This document shows positions 52,433 to 64,000 of a DNA stretch of 64,000 nucleotides, piece by piece. Within the stretch, counting starts at the first letter, position 1. Every line of letters starts with the position of its first letter. The position numbers and the translations under genes were made by a program. The notes under the pieces are model-generated. The model searched no databases. It was not told the DNA's origin and saw nothing but the letters and a program-made list of their open reading frames with translations. The DNA is from Pseudomonas sp. JAI120 (lineage in GTDB: Bacteria > Pseudomonadota > Gammaproteobacteria > Pseudomonadales > Pseudomonadaceae). Where the stretch lies: assembly GCF_014207255.1 (NCBI RefSeq), contig NZ_JACHCZ010000001.1:1042592-1106591 (forward strand). Direction: 5' to 3'.

Positions 52433-53827
52433 TCAGACTTGTGACTGGGCGCCTTCAAACCACTTCAGCTTCTCGCGCAACACCACCACCTCACCGACAA
52501 TCACCAAGGTCGGCGCATGCACTTCATGCTCCGCCACCATGCGCGGCAGGTCCGCCAGGGTGCCGGTAAACACGCGCTGGTTGGACGTGGTGCCCTGCTG
52601 GATCAACGCCGCCGGGGTATCCGCGGCGCGACCGTGCTTGATCAGTTGCTCACAGATGATCGGCAAGCCAATCAAGCCCATGTAGAACACCAAGGTCTGC
52701 GACGGCCCTACCAGGTCACTCCAAGGCAGGTCCGACGTCCCATTCTTCAAGTGCCCGGTGATAAAGCGTACCGACTGCGCATAGTCACGATGGGTCAGCG
52801 GAATCCCGGCGTACGCCGCGCAACCACTGGCTGCGGTGATACCCGGCACCACCTGGAACGGGATGCCATGGGCCGCCAGTTCTTCGATTTCTTCACCGCC
52901 ACGGCCAAAGATGAACGGATCGCCACCCTTGAGGCGCAGCACGCGCTTGCCTTGCTTGGCCAGGTCCACCAGTTGCTGGTTGATCTGGTCCTGCGGCACG
53001 GCGTGGTCGGCGCGGCGTTTACCGACGTAGATACGCTCGGCATCACGACGGCACAGCTCCAGAATGGCCGGCGCCACCAGGCGGTCGTACAGCACAACAT
53101 CGGCTTGCTGCATCAGCCGCAGGGCACGGAAGGTCAGCAGGTCCGGGTCGCCCGGGCCGGCACCTACCAGATACACCTCGCCCGGCGCATAAGGCGGCGC
53201 GCCGTTGACCTTTTCGATCAACAGACGCTCAGCCTCATCGCCCTGCCCGGCCAACTGACGGTCGGCAATCGGACCCTGGAACACTTCTTCCCAGAATGCC
53301 CGACGCTGCTGCACATCCGGGTACAAGCCTTTGACCTGGGCACGAAACCGAGCCGCCAGCCCGGCCAACTGGCCGTAGGTGGACGGAATCCAGGTTTCCA
53401 GCTTGGCGCGGATCAAGCGCGCCAGCACCGGCGCATCGCCGCCGCTGGACACCGCGATCACCAAGGGCGAGCGGTCGACAATCGCCGGGAAGATCACGCT
53501 GCACAAGGCCGGCGCGTCCACCACATTGACCGGTACGCAACGACGCTTGGCGTCACTGGACACTTGCGCATTCAGTGGCTCGTCGTCGGTCGCCGCGATA
53601 ATCAGGGTGCAGCCTTCAAGGTCAGCCTCCTGATAACCGCGCAGAATCATTTCCCCGCCACTGCCCTGCACCAGCTCACGCAACTGGTCTTCGATCTGGG
53701 GAGCAACCACCCGCAGCACTGCGCCGGCATCAGCCAGCAGACGGGATTTGCGCAAGGCAATCTCCCCTCCACCGACGACCAGCACACGACTGCCGCGCAG
53801 GTTATGAAACAGCGGCAGAAATTCCAT
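52433..53827 (-). CDS. cysG: Siroheme synthase CysG, 464 aa
   Basis: Trifunctional enzyme. The N-terminal precorrin-2 dehydrogenase/ferrochelatase part (1 to about 210) opens with [20 protein letters not shown]. The C-terminal uroporphyrinogen methyltransferase (about 215-464) has [38 protein letters not shown] and [23 protein letters not shown]. It makes siroheme for sulfite and nitrite reductases. One base separates it from the serS stop; leftward operon with serS and others. Confidence 0.97.
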   Translation of the reverse strand: MEFLPLFHNLRGSRVLVVGGGEIALRKSRLLADAGAVLRVVAPQIEDQLRELVQGSGGEMILRGYQEADLEGCTLIIAATDDEPLNAQVSSDAKRRCVPVNVVDAPALCSVIFPAIVDRSPLVIAVSSGGDAPVLARLIRAKLETWIPSTYGQLAGLAARFRAQVKGLYPDVQQRRAFWEEVFQGPIADRQLAGQGDEAERLLIEKVNGAPPYAPGEVYLVGAGPGDPDLLTFRALRLMQQADVVLYDRLVAPAILELCRRDAERIYVGKRRADHAVPQDQINQQLVDLAKQGKRVLRLKGGDPFIFGRGGEEIEELAAHGIPFQVVPGITAASGCAAYAGIPLTHRDYAQSVRFITGHLKNGTSDLPWSDLVGPSQTLVFYMGLIGLPIICEQLIKHGRAADTPAALIQQGTTSNQRVFTGTLADLPRMVAEHEVHAPTLVIVGEVVVLREKLKWFEGAQSQV

Positions 53828-55498
<1,671 letters not shown>

Positions 55499-55499
<1 letters not shown>

Positions 55500-56821
55500 T
55501 ACTTTCTCCGCTGTTTGGGGCTGAGGCGGTCGAGTTGGGCGAGGTGATTGAGCTTTTCACCGATCTTCAGCTCCAGGCCACGGGGCACCGGCTGGTAGAA
55601 CGGCTGCGGCTCAAGCTCGTCGGGGAAATAGTCTTCGCCGGCGGCATAAGCGTCCGGCTCATCATGGGCATAGCGGTATTCATCACCGTAGCCCAGTTGT
55701 TTCATCAACTTGGTCGGCGCGTTGCGCAGGTGCAGCGGCACTTCGAGGGAACCATGTTCAGCGGCGGCACGCAGGGCGGACTTGAAACCCATGTACACCG
55801 CATTGCTTTTCGGCGCGCAGGCCAGGTACGTGATGGCCTGGGCCACCGCCAGCTCACCCTCCGGGCTGCCGAGGCGCTCCTGCACCTCCCATGCAGCCAG
55901 GCACAGGCTCAGAGCGCGCGGGTCGGCGTTGCCGATGTCTTCACTGGCCATGCGCACCACGCGCCGCGCCAGGTACAGCGGGTCGCAGCCGCCGTCGATC
56001 ATGCGCGCAAACCAATACAGCGCGCCGTCCGGGTTGGAGCCGCGCACGGACTTGTGCAGCGCCGAAATCTGGTCGTAGAAGGCTTCGCCGCCCTTGTCGA
56101 ACCGCCGACGCGTATCGCCGAGCAGGCTTTGCAGCAGGTCGACGCCAATCTCGCTGCCGTCTTCGGCCAGGTCGGAGGCGTTCTCCAGCAGGTTGAGAAA
56201 GCGCCGACCGTCGCCGTCGGCGGCGGTAAGCAGGATCTTGAAGCCTTCGTCGCTGAGACTCAGCTGGCGCTTGCCCAGACCCTTGTCTTCGCTCAGGGCG
56301 CGGTGCAACAGCTTTTGCATCGCGGCTTCGTCCAGGCTTTTAAGCACATAGACCCGCGCACGCGAGAGCAAGGCGTTATTCAATTCGAAGGAAGGGTTCT
56401 CGGTGGTCGCACCGATAAAAATCAGCGTGCCGTCCTCGACATAGGGCAGGAATGCATCCTGCTGCGACTTGTTGAAGCGATGCACTTCATCGACAAACAG
56501 GATGGTGCGCTTGCCGTACTGCCCGGCCTGCTGTTTGGCCACCTCGACGGCCTGGCGGATCTCCTTGACCCCGGCCAGCACGGCCGAGACCGTTTCGAAG
56601 TGCGCATCCGAGACCTTTGCCAGCAGCCGCGCCAGGGTGGTCTTACCCACGCCCGGCGGCCCCCAGAAAATCATCGAGTGCAGCGCACCCTGCTCCAGGG
56701 CTTCGCGCAACGGCTTGCCGCGAGCGAGCAGGTGTTCCTGACCGACGTACTCATCCAGGTTGGTCGAGCGCAAGCGCGCGGCCAAAGGCTGGGCAATCGG
56801 GTCACTTCGAAACAGATCCAT
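55499..56821 (-). CDS. rarA: Replication-associated recombination protein RarA (MgsA), 440 aa
   Basis: AAA+ clamp-loader-like ATPase acting at stalled forks. Walker A is [13 protein letters not shown] (about 52-64), Walker [15 protein letters not shown], sensor [11 protein letters not shown], and the C-terminal tetramerisation region is present to the end. Full length. Leftward operon lolA-rarA-crcB-serS-cysG. Confidence 0.96.
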
Positions 56822-56848
56822 GGGCAGCGCTTGAAACCTCTGGGGAGT

Positions 56849-57472
56849 TTATTCCTGGATCACGTCGGCACCCTTGGGGATGTCGAACTTGAACTTGGAC
56901 GCCGGTACCGGCTGGTTGGCCTTGACCCCGGAGAACAGGATATCGGTGCGCTGACCGACGCTGTCGACCAGGCGCATGTTATTGATCACACCGTTGCCGA
57001 ACGACAGGGACAACGTGTCAAACAGCGTGTCCTTGGATTTCGGCTTGAGGGTGAACTCGATCACGTTGCTGGTCTGCTTGGAGGTGATGTCGAAGCTGTC
57101 GTTGATTTTCGACACGTCGCCCGAGAGCAGCAGCGCCGGAGTCTGGTTCAGGCGCGGGTCCAGCTTCTTGATGGTCGCCTGCTCCAGGTCCGGGTCCCAC
57201 AGGGTGACTTTCTGGCCGTCCGAGACGATGGTCTGCTCGGCCTTGCCTTCCGTGTGCCAGTAGAACAGCCCTGGGCGCTGCACGGCCATCTCGCCAGCGG
57301 TTTCCTGCAACTGGGTACCGCCGGCATCCAGCGTGAGCTGGGAGAAGCGCGCAGTCAGGGTCTGGGATTTGTCCAACAGGTTTTTCAGGCTGGCAACGGA
57401 GGCCGGGTCAGCGTGGGCCGAAACAGCGGTCAGGGCCAGTGCCGGCAACAACAGCATGCGGATAAGACGCAT
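56849..57472 (-). CDS. lolA: Outer-membrane lipoprotein carrier protein LolA, 207 aa
   Basis: Periplasmic chaperone that ferries lipoproteins from LolCDE to LolB. Signal peptide 1 to about 21 (ending VSAHA). The mature part has the LolA open beta-barrel pattern, with [30 protein letters not shown] at 57472 with GAGG upstream preferred to an ATG 12 bases earlier. Follows ftsK as in other Pseudomonas. Confidence 0.95.
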   Translation of the reverse strand: MRLIRMLLLPALALTAVSAHADPASVASLKNLLDKSQTLTARFSQLTLDAGGTQLQETAGEMAVQRPGLFYWHTEGKAEQTIVSDGQKVTLWDPDLEQATIKKLDPRLNQTPALLLSGDVSKINDSFDITSKQTSNVIEFTLKPKSKDTLFDTLSLSFGNGVINNMRLVDSVGQRTDILFSGVKANQPVPASKFKFDIPKGADVIQE

Positions 57473-57526
57473 GGGAGTCCTCATTGAGTCGTAAGGGCGC
57501 GCCGCGTGCTGCCACGCGGCACGGAA

Positions 57527-59935
57527 TCAGTCGCGCGCCTGCCCAGGAGCAAGGACTTCGCGCGAGCCGTTGGTGTTCATTGCGGTGACGACGCCAGCGT
57601 TTTCCATAGCCTCGATCATGCGCGCGGCGCGGTTGTAGCCAATCTTGAGCTTGCGCTGCACCGCAGAAATCGAGGCGCGGCGGCTTTCCAGCACGAAGGC
57701 CACGGCTTCGTCGTACAGGGCATCGGTCTCGGCATCATCGTCACCACCGCTGCTGCCACCGTCGAAGCCACTGCCGGCCTCTTCGACACCGGCAAGGATG
57801 TCGTCGTTGTATTCGGGCGCGCCACGCAGCTTCCAGGCTTCCACCACGCGGTGTACTTCATCATCGGACACGAAGGCGCCGTGAACGCGGATCGGCAGAC
57901 TGGTGCCGGGCGGCATGTAGAGCATGTCACCGTGGCCCAGCAGTTGCTCGGCGCCGCCCTGGTCGATGATGGTCCGTGAGTCGATCTTGCTCGACACCTG
58001 GAACGCCATGCGGGTCGGGATGTTGGCCTTGATCAGGCCGGTGATCACGTCCACCGACGGACGCTGGGTGGCGAGGATCAAGTGAATACCGGCCGCCCGC
58101 GCCTTCTGGGCGATACGCGCGATCAGCTCTTCGACCTTCTTGCCGACGATCATCATCATGTCGGCAAACTCATCGACCACCACCACGATGGTCGGCAGCT
58201 TGCTCAGCAGCGGTGCTTCGTCATGGATACTTTCGCGCTTGTACAGCGGGTCGGTCAGCGGCGTGCCGGCGTCCTGGGCTTCCTTGACCTTGGCGTTGAA
58301 GCCTGACAGGTTACGCACGCCCATCTTCGCCATCAGCTTGTAGCGGCGTTCCATCTCGGCAACGCTCCAGCGCAGGGCGTTGGCGGCGTCCTTCATGTCG
58401 GTGACCACAGGGCAGAGCAGGTGCGGAATGCCTTCGTAGATCGACAGCTCGAGCATCTTCGGGTCGATCATGATCAGCTTGGCGTCTTCCGGGCCGGACT
58501 TGAACAGGATCGACAGGATCATCGCGTTCACGCCCACCGATTTACCCGAACCGGTGGTACCGGCCACGAGCAGGTGAGGCATTTTTGCAAGGTCGGTGAT
58601 CACCGGCTTGCCGCCGATGTCGTGGCCCAGGGCCAGGGTGACCGGCGACTTGAAGTTGTCGTACTCGGGCGTCGACAGCACTTCGGAGAAACGCACGATC
58701 TGGCGGTCTTCGTTGGGAATCTCGATACCCACGGTGGTCTTGCCGGGGATCACTTCCACCACGCGCACGCTGGTCACGGCCAGGGAGCGCGCCAGGTCTT
58801 TGGCCAGGTTGGAAATGCGGCTGACTTTTACGCCAGCGGCCGGCTGGATTTCGTAACGGGTAATCACCGGGCCGGGGTGAATCGAGTCCACCGACACTTC
58901 GACGCCGAACTCCTTGAGTTTGATTTCCAGCAAATGGCCGACGGCCGCCAGGGACTCGGGGGAATAGTTGAGTTGTTTCTTTTCGGCCGGGTCGAGGATC
59001 GAGATCGGCGGCAAGGTGCCTTCCACGGCGCTGTCGACAAACAACGGCGCCTGTTTCTCTTTCTGCACGCGGTGGCTAGGCTCGGCCGGCTTGGGCGGCG
59101 CCGGGGCGATTACCGGCGGCACCTGCTTCTCGCGGTCCGACATGTGCTTGCTCAGGGCCTGCTCGCGTTCGATCAGGCGTTCCTTGACCTTGGCCTGCTC
59201 ACGGCGGTCCGGTGTGCTTGGGGCCACCACTTCGTTGACGCGGGTGTCGACTTCGCGCAGTTGCGCCACCATGCGCTTGCGCTCGACACGGGCGGCCCAC
59301 CAACGGTTGGCGGCGCCCTGGAACAACTCCAGCAGGTCAAGGGTGATCTTACCGGTCACGTCCATCACCTTGAACCACGACAGGTCGGTGAACACCGTGA
59401 GGCCGAACAGGAACAGCGCGATGAACATCAGGGTGCTGCCCTGGATATTCAGGGTCTTGCGCGCCAGGTCGCCGAGGCTTTCGCCCAGCGCCCCGCCCGC
59501 GCCCGCCGGCAGGCCGGTGGGTGCATGGAAATGAATATGCGCCAGGGCGGCACCCGACAGCACCAGGAACACCAGGCCGATCAGGCGCCAGGAAAACAGC
59601 CAGCCGCTCCACTGCCACGGCTCGTGGCGCTGGCGGAAGATCTGCCAGGTCTTGATCGCCAGCAGCAAGGGGAAAATGTAAGCGAAATAACCCAGCACCA
59701 TGAACAGGATATCGGCGCTGTAGGAGCCGGCAGGCCCACCGAAGTTCTGCACGTCTTCGATCTTGCTGTTGTGGCTCCAGCCCGGATCGTCCTTGCCATA
59801 GGTGAGCAAGGCCATCATCAGGAACAGGCACAGGGCGCCGATAGCGATCAGCGCGCCTTCCTTGAGTCGATAGTGCAGGTGCTGACGCCAGGCCGGCACG
59901 ATGGCTGCTTTAGGTGTTGCGGCGGATTTCTTCAA
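57527..59935 (-). CDS. ftsK: DNA translocase FtsK, 802 aa
   Basis: Septal DNA pump for chromosome dimer resolution. The N-terminal membrane domain has four to five helices (residues about 25-205), followed by a short linker. The RecA-like motor has Walker [15 protein letters not shown] and Walker [13 protein letters not shown], then [23 protein letters not shown]. The C-terminal gamma winged helix (about 735-800) reads KOPS. The start is a TTG at 59935 (MKKSAATPK) with AGGA upstream; an in-frame extension to 59998 is not natural. Confidence 0.95.
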   Translation of the reverse strand: MKKSAATPKAAIVPAWRQHLHYRLKEGALIAIGALCLFLMMALLTYGKDDPGWSHNSKIEDVQNFGGPAGSYSADILFMVLGYFAYIFPLLLAIKTWQIFRQRHEPWQWSGWLFSWRLIGLVFLVLSGAALAHIHFHAPTGLPAGAGGALGESLGDLARKTLNIQGSTLMFIALFLFGLTVFTDLSWFKVMDVTGKITLDLLELFQGAANRWWAARVERKRMVAQLREVDTRVNEVVAPSTPDRREQAKVKERLIEREQALSKHMSDREKQVPPVIAPAPPKPAEPSHRVQKEKQAPLFVDSAVEGTLPPISILDPAEKKQLNYSPESLAAVGHLLEIKLKEFGVEVSVDSIHPGPVITRYEIQPAAGVKVSRISNLAKDLARSLAVTSVRVVEVIPGKTTVGIEIPNEDRQIVRFSEVLSTPEYDNFKSPVTLALGHDIGGKPVITDLAKMPHLLVAGTTGSGKSVGVNAMILSILFKSGPEDAKLIMIDPKMLELSIYEGIPHLLCPVVTDMKDAANALRWSVAEMERRYKLMAKMGVRNLSGFNAKVKEAQDAGTPLTDPLYKRESIHDEAPLLSKLPTIVVVVDEFADMMMIVGKKVEELIARIAQKARAAGIHLILATQRPSVDVITGLIKANIPTRMAFQVSSKIDSRTIIDQGGAEQLLGHGDMLYMPPGTSLPIRVHGAFVSDDEVHRVVEAWKLRGAPEYNDDILAGVEEAGSGFDGGSSGGDDDAETDALYDEAVAFVLESRRASISAVQRKLKIGYNRAARMIEAMENAGVVTAMNTNGSREVLAPGQARD

Positions 59936-60433
59936 AACGGGTCTTTTCCTGCGCCTGTTAGCGCGTCCATCTGTTGAATAAGTGCAAATACTGCCCAATC
60001 CGAGCAGCTGAAAAATGAACGAACGTCGTGGAATCTACTTTTAACACTGGGCGATTGCTGGATGAAATGGCGATAACGCCACAATGGCCGCATTGTACGG
60101 GTTTGTGTTCCTGTTGCCACGCCACTTGGCTTTCTTAGAGCAGCATAGCCAATTGCGTGTCACAACATGTTCAATTTGAGCATGCATTGTCTTTGCTGAC
60201 AAAGGCTTATGAGCTGTTTTTACCAATCCAGGCAAGCTTGGCAAATGGCCTGCATGGGCCAGACCCGATTACGACCACGCCTCACGCAGAGAGTTGCAGA
60301 AACACCCGCTCATGCTTATGCACGTCAACAGCCGATTCGGACTGGCCCCACAGCGCTGCGTCGACAATAATCACACCCCTTGGGGCAGGCGATCCGCCTG
60401 CCACTCCCCTCCCCTTCCGTAAGCCTGGATGCC
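59936..60433. other. Gene-free divergent region between ftsK and aat
   Basis: About 500 bases with no gene I could support. A palindrome, GGCAGGCG (60384-60391) / CGCCTGCC (60395-60402), lies about 30 bases before the aat start. In P. aeruginosa PAO1 trxB1 lies between ftsK and aat; no trace of it was seen here. Confidence 0.5.
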
Positions 60434-61114
60434 ATGCTGACCTGGTTACAACGCGACTCACTGACATTCCCCCCGCTGGCCAAGGCCATGCGCGAACCCA
60501 ATGGCCTGCTCGCCGCCGGTGGCGACCTGTCGGCCGAACGACTGGTGCAAGCCTACCGCCACGGCTGCTTTCCCTGGTTCTCCGAGGGCCAGCCGATCCT
60601 CTGGTGGTCGCCGGACCCGCGCACCGTGATATTCCCCGACGAACTGCATGTCTCCCGCAGCCTGGGCAAACTATTGCGCCAGCAGCGCTACACCGTGACC
60701 TTCGACCAGGACTTTGCCGCCGTCATCCAAGCGTGCGCCGCGCCGCGCGCGTATGCTGATGGCACCTGGATCACCGAAGGTATACAGCGCGCCTACCTGG
60801 AACTGCATCAGCGCGGCTATGCGCACTCGGTCGAGGTATGGGACGAGGGCGTGCTGGTGGGCGGACTGTATGGCCTGGCGATGGGCCAGCTGTTTTTTGG
60901 CGAATCCATGTTCAGCCGTGCCGACAATGCCTCAAAATTCGGCTTCGCTACACTCACACGGCAACTACAGGCCTGGGGCTTTGCACTGATCGATTGCCAA
61001 ATGCCCAATGATCACCTGCATAGCCTGGGTGCTCGCGCCATTCCTCGCAGTGAATTTGCCGGCTTCCTACGCGACCACCTGGACCAACGCAATTGCGGGC
61101 CATGGGTTTCTTAG
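60434..61114 (+). CDS. aat: Leucyl/phenylalanyl-tRNA-protein transferase Aat, 226 aa
   Basis: N-end-rule enzyme that attaches Leu or Phe to basic N-termini for ClpAPS degradation. [22 protein letters not shown] (two halves of the conserved opening), [20 protein letters not shown] and [14 protein letters not shown] identify it. ATG at 60434. First gene of a rightward run aat-bpt-infA. Confidence 0.95.
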   Translation: MLTWLQRDSLTFPPLAKAMREPNGLLAAGGDLSAERLVQAYRHGCFPWFSEGQPILWWSPDPRTVIFPDELHVSRSLGKLLRQQRYTVTFDQDFAAVIQACAAPRAYADGTWITEGIQRAYLELHQRGYAHSVEVWDEGVLVGGLYGLAMGQLFFGESMFSRADNASKFGFATLTRQLQAWGFALIDCQMPNDHLHSLGARAIPRSEFAGFLRDHLDQRNCGPWVS

Positions 61115-61169
61115 GCGACATCCGCGCACCTGGCTTACACTTATTTCAAAGCTTATCCGAGGGTTGATC

Positions 61170-61877
61170 ATGACCGAGTTGGCGCGTTTGAAGTTTTATG
61201 CCACTCAACCCCACTCTTGCAGCTATCTGCCCGACGAGCAGGCCACCACGCTGTTCCTCGACCCCAGCCAGCCAATGGATGTGCACGTGTATGCCGATCT
61301 CTCGGAAATGGGTTTTCGGCGCAGCGGCGATCATCTGTACCGGCCCCACTGCCAGAACTGCAATGCCTGCGTGCCGGCACGCATCCCCGTGGCGCAGTTT
61401 CTACCGGACCGCAATCAGAAACGCATCCTCAAGCGCAACGCCGACTTGACGGTGACGGCTGCCAAACCACGATTCACCGAAGAATACTTCGACCTGTACC
61501 AGCGCTATATCGAGCAGCGCCACGCCGACGGCGATATGTTCCCACCGAGCCGCGACCAATTTTCCACCTTCCTGGTGCGTGACCTGCCGTTCTCACGCTT
61601 CTACGAATTTCGCGCGGACGGCCGCCTGGTGGCCGTCGCCGTGACCGATTTGCTGCCTAACGGCCTGTCAGCGGTCTATACCTTCTACGAGCCGGCCGAA
61701 GAGCGGCGTAGCCTCGGGCGTTTCGCGATCCTCTGGCAAATCGGTGAAGCACTGCGCCTGGAACTCGAGGCGGTGTACCTCGGATACTGGATCAAGAACT
61801 GCAAAAAGATGAACTACAAGACCCAATATCGCCCCATAGAACTGCTGATTAATCAAAGATGGGTCACGCTTAACTAG
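61170..61877 (+). CDS. bpt: Aspartate/glutamate leucyltransferase Bpt, 235 aa
   Basis: Bacterial relative of arginyl-transferase (ATE) that adds Leu to acidic N-termini. The N-terminal segment [13 protein letters not shown] and the cysteine cluster [15 protein letters not shown] bind the substrate N-terminus and metal/haem, and [16 protein letters not shown] ends the GNAT-like core. ATG at 61170. Linked functionally to aat and clpA in this window. Confidence 0.94.
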
Positions 61878-61977
61878 AACCCCTTGGCTTAAACACCCTT
61901 TTTCGGGCACAATGCACGCCGCTTTTGCCTGGCGCAGTTGCACCGGGCCATTCACTGGATACCGAGGGCTTTACTGC

Positions 61978-62196
61978 ATGTCGAAAGAAGACAGCTTCGA
62001 AATGGAAGGCACTGTCGTCGACACCCTGCCCAACACCATGTTTCGTGTGGAGTTGGAAAATGGGCACGTCGTAACCGCGCATATCTCCGGCAAGATGCGC
62101 AAGAACTACATTCGTATTCTTACCGGTGACAAAGTGCGCGTCGAGCTGACGCCCTATGACTTGAGCAAAGGGCGCATCACTTACCGCGCTCGCTAA
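61978..62196 (+). CDS. infA: Translation initiation factor IF-1, 72 aa
   Basis: Single S1/OB-fold protein with [38 protein letters not shown] and [14 protein letters not shown], all canonical. Length exact. About 100 bases after bpt, followed by its own terminator. Confidence 0.97.
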
Positions 62197-62208
62197 GCAA
62201 GTCAATAC

Positions 62209-62237
62209 AAAACGCCCGGTTATGCCGGGCGTTTTTG
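62209..62237 (+). terminator. Terminator after infA
   Basis: AAAACGCCCGG and CCGGGCGTTTTT pair around a TTATG loop with a T-run, 12 bases after the infA stop. Confidence 0.92.
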
Positions 62238-62268
62238 TGTGCGGGATTTCTCAAACTCCGAGGATTCC

Positions 62269-62295
62269 TGTGGGAGGGGCCTGCCCCCTCCCACA
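62269..62295. repeat. REP palindrome
   Basis: TGTGGGAGGGG and CCCCTCCCACA are exact inverses around a short CCTGCC centre. A compact member of the GTGGGAGGGG REP family, between the infA and clpA terminators. Confidence 0.85.
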
Positions 62296-62334
62296 CTGGA
62301 TCTTCATTGTTCTGACAATTGCATTTCAAGACAG

Positions 62335-62363
62335 CAAAAAGGCGCCTTGCGGCGCCTTTTGTG
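62335..62363. terminator. Terminator after clpA
   Basis: AAAAAGGCGCC and GGCGCCTTTTG form the arms around a TTGC loop. On the minus strand it follows the clpA stop with a T-run. Confidence 0.88.
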
Positions 62364-62377
62364 TTACTGCAGAACGA

Positions 62378-64000
62378 TCAGGCCATTTCAGCCGTGGTTT
62401 CGAACTCAAAGGTCAGCTCGCCATCCTTCAGGTCGATATGCACCACGCCACCATGGTCGGAAAGCTCGCCAAACAGGATCTCTTCGGCCAGTGGCCGCTT
62501 GATCTTGTCCTGGATCAGACGCGCCATTGGGCGAGCGCCCATTGCCGCATCGTAGCCACCTTCGGCGATCCAGCTGCGCGCCGCTTCCGTGACATCCAGC
62601 TGCACGCGCTTGTCTTCCAACTGCGCCTGAAGCTCGGTGAGGAACTTGTCCACCACACTCTTGATGACCTCATGGCTGAGGCGACCAAATTGGATAATGG
62701 TGTCCAGACGGTTGCGGAACTCCGGCGTGAAGCTCTTCTTGATCACTTCCATCGCATCAGACGAGTGATCCTGATGAGTAAAGCCGATCGAAGCCCGCGC
62801 GGCCGTCTCGGCACCGGCGTTGGTGGTCATGATCACGATGACATTGCGGAAGTCCGCCTTGCGCCCGTTGTTGTCGGTCAGGGTCCCGTGGTCCATCACC
62901 TGCAGCAGCAGGTTGAAGACTTCCGGGTGGGCCTTCTCGATCTCATCGAGCAGCAGTACGCAATGTGGCTGCTTGGTGATCGCTTCGGTCAACAGGCCGC
63001 CCTGGTCGAAACCGACATAGCCCGGAGGCGCACCGATCAGGCGCGACACAGTGTGACGCTCCATGTATTCGGACATGTCGAAGCGCACCAGCTCGATCCC
63101 CATGGCCTTGGCCAATTGCCGTGCCGCCTCGGTCTTGCCGACACCGGTAGGACCGGCGAACAGGAACGAACCGACAGGCTTGTCCGGCGACTTGAGGCCC
63201 GCACGCGACAGCTTGATCGCGGTGGACAACGCGTCGATCGCCGCGTCCTGGCCGAACACGGTGAGCTTGAGGTCGCGCTCAAGGTTACGCAGCAGCTCCT
63301 TGTCGGAACTGTTGACGTGTTTTGGCGGAATCCGCGCGATTTTCGCGACAATGTCCTCGACCTGAGGTACGTCGATGCGCTTCACACGCTTCTCGACCGG
63401 CTGCAGGCGCTGGTAGGCCCCTGCCTCGTCGATCACGTCGATGGCCTTGTCCGGCATGTGCCGGTCATTGATGTAGCGCGACGCCAGCTCAGCGGCCGCA
63501 CGCAGCGCCTCATCGGTGTACTCGATGCCGTGGTGCGCTTCAAAACGCCCCTTGAGCCCGCGCAGAATGCCGATGGTGTCTTCAACCGAGGGCTCGGACA
63601 CGTCGACTTTCTGGAAGCGACGCGCCAGGGCACGGTCTTTCTCGAAGATGCCACGGAATTCCTGGAAGGTGGTCGAACCGATGCAGCGGATATCACCCGA
63701 CGACAGCAACGGCTTGAGCAGGTTGGAAGCATCCATCACCCCACCGGATGCCGCGCCGGCACCAATGATGGTGTGGATCTCGTCGATGAACAGGATCGCC
63801 TGCGGGCGTTTTTTCAGCTCGCCGAGCAGGGCCTTGAAACGCTTCTCGAAATCGCCACGGTACTTGGTCCCGGCGAGCAACGCGCCCAGGTCAAGGGAGT
63901 AGACGACACTGTTGGCCAGCAGGTCCGGCACCTGGTTGTCGACGATGCGCTTGGCCAGGCCTTCGGCAATCGCGGTCTTACCCACGCCCGCCTCACCCAC
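62378..64000 (-). CDS. clpA: ClpA, ATP-dependent Clp protease ATP-binding subunit (3'-terminal 540 codons)
   Basis: AAA+ unfoldase of the ClpAP protease. The window cuts the gene, so the N-domain and the start are outside. Visible: D1 Walker A GEAGVGKTAIAEGLA at the window edge, Walker B ILFIDEIHTIIGAG, then D2 with Walker A FAGPTGVGKTEAARQLA and LLDEIEKAHPEVFNLLLQV, the IGF-type loop for ClpP docking (IGFTHQDH), and the C-terminal small domain. The intact C-terminus ends FETTAEMA. The adaptor ClpS is expected to the right, beyond the window. Confidence 0.96.
   Translation of the reverse strand: MGEAGVGKTAIAEGLAKRIVDNQVPDLLANSVVYSLDLGALLAGTKYRGDFEKRFKALLGELKKRPQAILFIDEIHTIIGAGAASGGVMDASNLLKPLLSSGDIRCIGSTTFQEFRGIFEKDRALARRFQKVDVSEPSVEDTIGILRGLKGRFEAHHGIEYTDEALRAAAELASRYINDRHMPDKAIDVIDEAGAYQRLQPVEKRVKRIDVPQVEDIVAKIARIPPKHVNSSDKELLRNLERDLKLTVFGQDAAIDALSTAIKLSRAGLKSPDKPVGSFLFAGPTGVGKTEAARQLAKAMGIELVRFDMSEYMERHTVSRLIGAPPGYVGFDQGGLLTEAITKQPHCVLLLDEIEKAHPEVFNLLLQVMDHGTLTDNNGRKADFRNVIVIMTTNAGAETAARASIGFTHQDHSSDAMEVIKKSFTPEFRNRLDTIIQFGRLSHEVIKSVVDKFLTELQAQLEDKRVQLDVTEAARSWIAEGGYDAAMGARPMARLIQDKIKRPLAEEILFGELSDHGGVVHIDLKDGELTFEFETTAEMA

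Noticed and set aside
55535..57487. Long forward open frame opposite rarA and lolA
   Set aside because: Antisense shadow of RarA and LolA, with no ribosome binding site.
58421..59977. Long forward open frame opposite ftsK
   Set aside because: Antisense shadow; the FtsK motor motifs on the other strand are intact.

Overview
The window is from a Pseudomonas chromosome of the fluorescens group. Support comes from a GacS kinase whose phosphorelay residues fall at H294, D717 and H863, as in P. fluorescens GacS; from a typical Pseudomonas core order (murB-ptp-kdsB-Trm112-lpxK-exbD-exbB-comEC, tusDCBE-ybiB, cysG-serS-crcB-rarA-lolA-ftsK, aat-bpt-infA/clpA); and from GTGGGAGGGG / GTAGGAGCGAGC REP-type palindromes.

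The window has two halves. Positions 1 to about 26.9 kb are an accessory or variable region: short hypothetical genes, inorganic-ion transporters, regulators and at least five broken genes. It ends at a tRNA-Ser(UGA) gene that sits beside a second, truncated copy of itself. Positions 27.1-64 kb are compact core genome with short spacers and many ATGA-type overlaps. No integrase, transposase, phage structural gene or CRISPR array was recognised.

Accessory half, left to right: the frameshifted tail of a cupin-type regulator; a lipoprotein and hypothetical genes (0.5-4.7 kb); a Ser/Thr-type metallophosphatase (5.3 kb); an nhaA Na+/H+ antiporter remnant with an internal deletion (6.4-6.9 kb); a TrkH/TrkG-type K+ transporter (7.1 kb); an orphan ModA-like binding protein divergent from an OmpR/HK two-component system, followed by a D,D-carboxypeptidase (9.1-13.5 kb); a CrcB-family protein that lacks the family's phenylalanine box (13.9 kb); a pstSCAB phosphate transporter without phoU (14.3-18.1 kb); a DUF202 protein, a frameshifted pmpB, pmpA and SulP cluster (18.3-21.2 kb); a chemoreceptor (21.7 kb); two small conserved-looking genes; a nonsense-interrupted membrane protein; and an SRAP-domain gene missing its catalytic N-terminus. 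Diverged direct repeats of about 158 bp (6861-7018 and 13648-13806), each containing a terminator, bracket the trkH to D,D-carboxypeptidase block. That suggests a unit gained or duplicated as one piece.

Core half: YccA/BI-1; cell-wall and LPS precursor enzymes with an ExbBD pair and ComEC; a two-component system; GacS; a D-lactate-type dehydrogenase; a run of small redox genes (TlpA-like, ArsC, WrbA); Tag glycosylase; TtcA; SprT; an alpha-methylacyl-CoA racemase; the Tus sulfur relay for tRNA 2-thiolation; a glutathionyl-hydroquinone reductase; siroheme synthase; SerRS; a canonical CrcB; RarA; LolA; FtsK; the two N-end-rule aminoacyl-transferases (Aat, Bpt); IF-1; and the start-truncated ClpA. 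Aat, Bpt and ClpA are functionally linked, since the transferases tag N-termini for ClpAP(S) degradation.

The most interesting points are the binding protein/two-component/D,D-carboxypeptidase locus with a shared 14-bp motif in its two control regions, the bracketing direct repeats, the CrcB paralogue with a rewritten pore motif, and the tRNA-Ser duplication at the accessory/core junction. Homopolymer-associated lesions may be true decay or sequencing error, and reads would be needed to decide.
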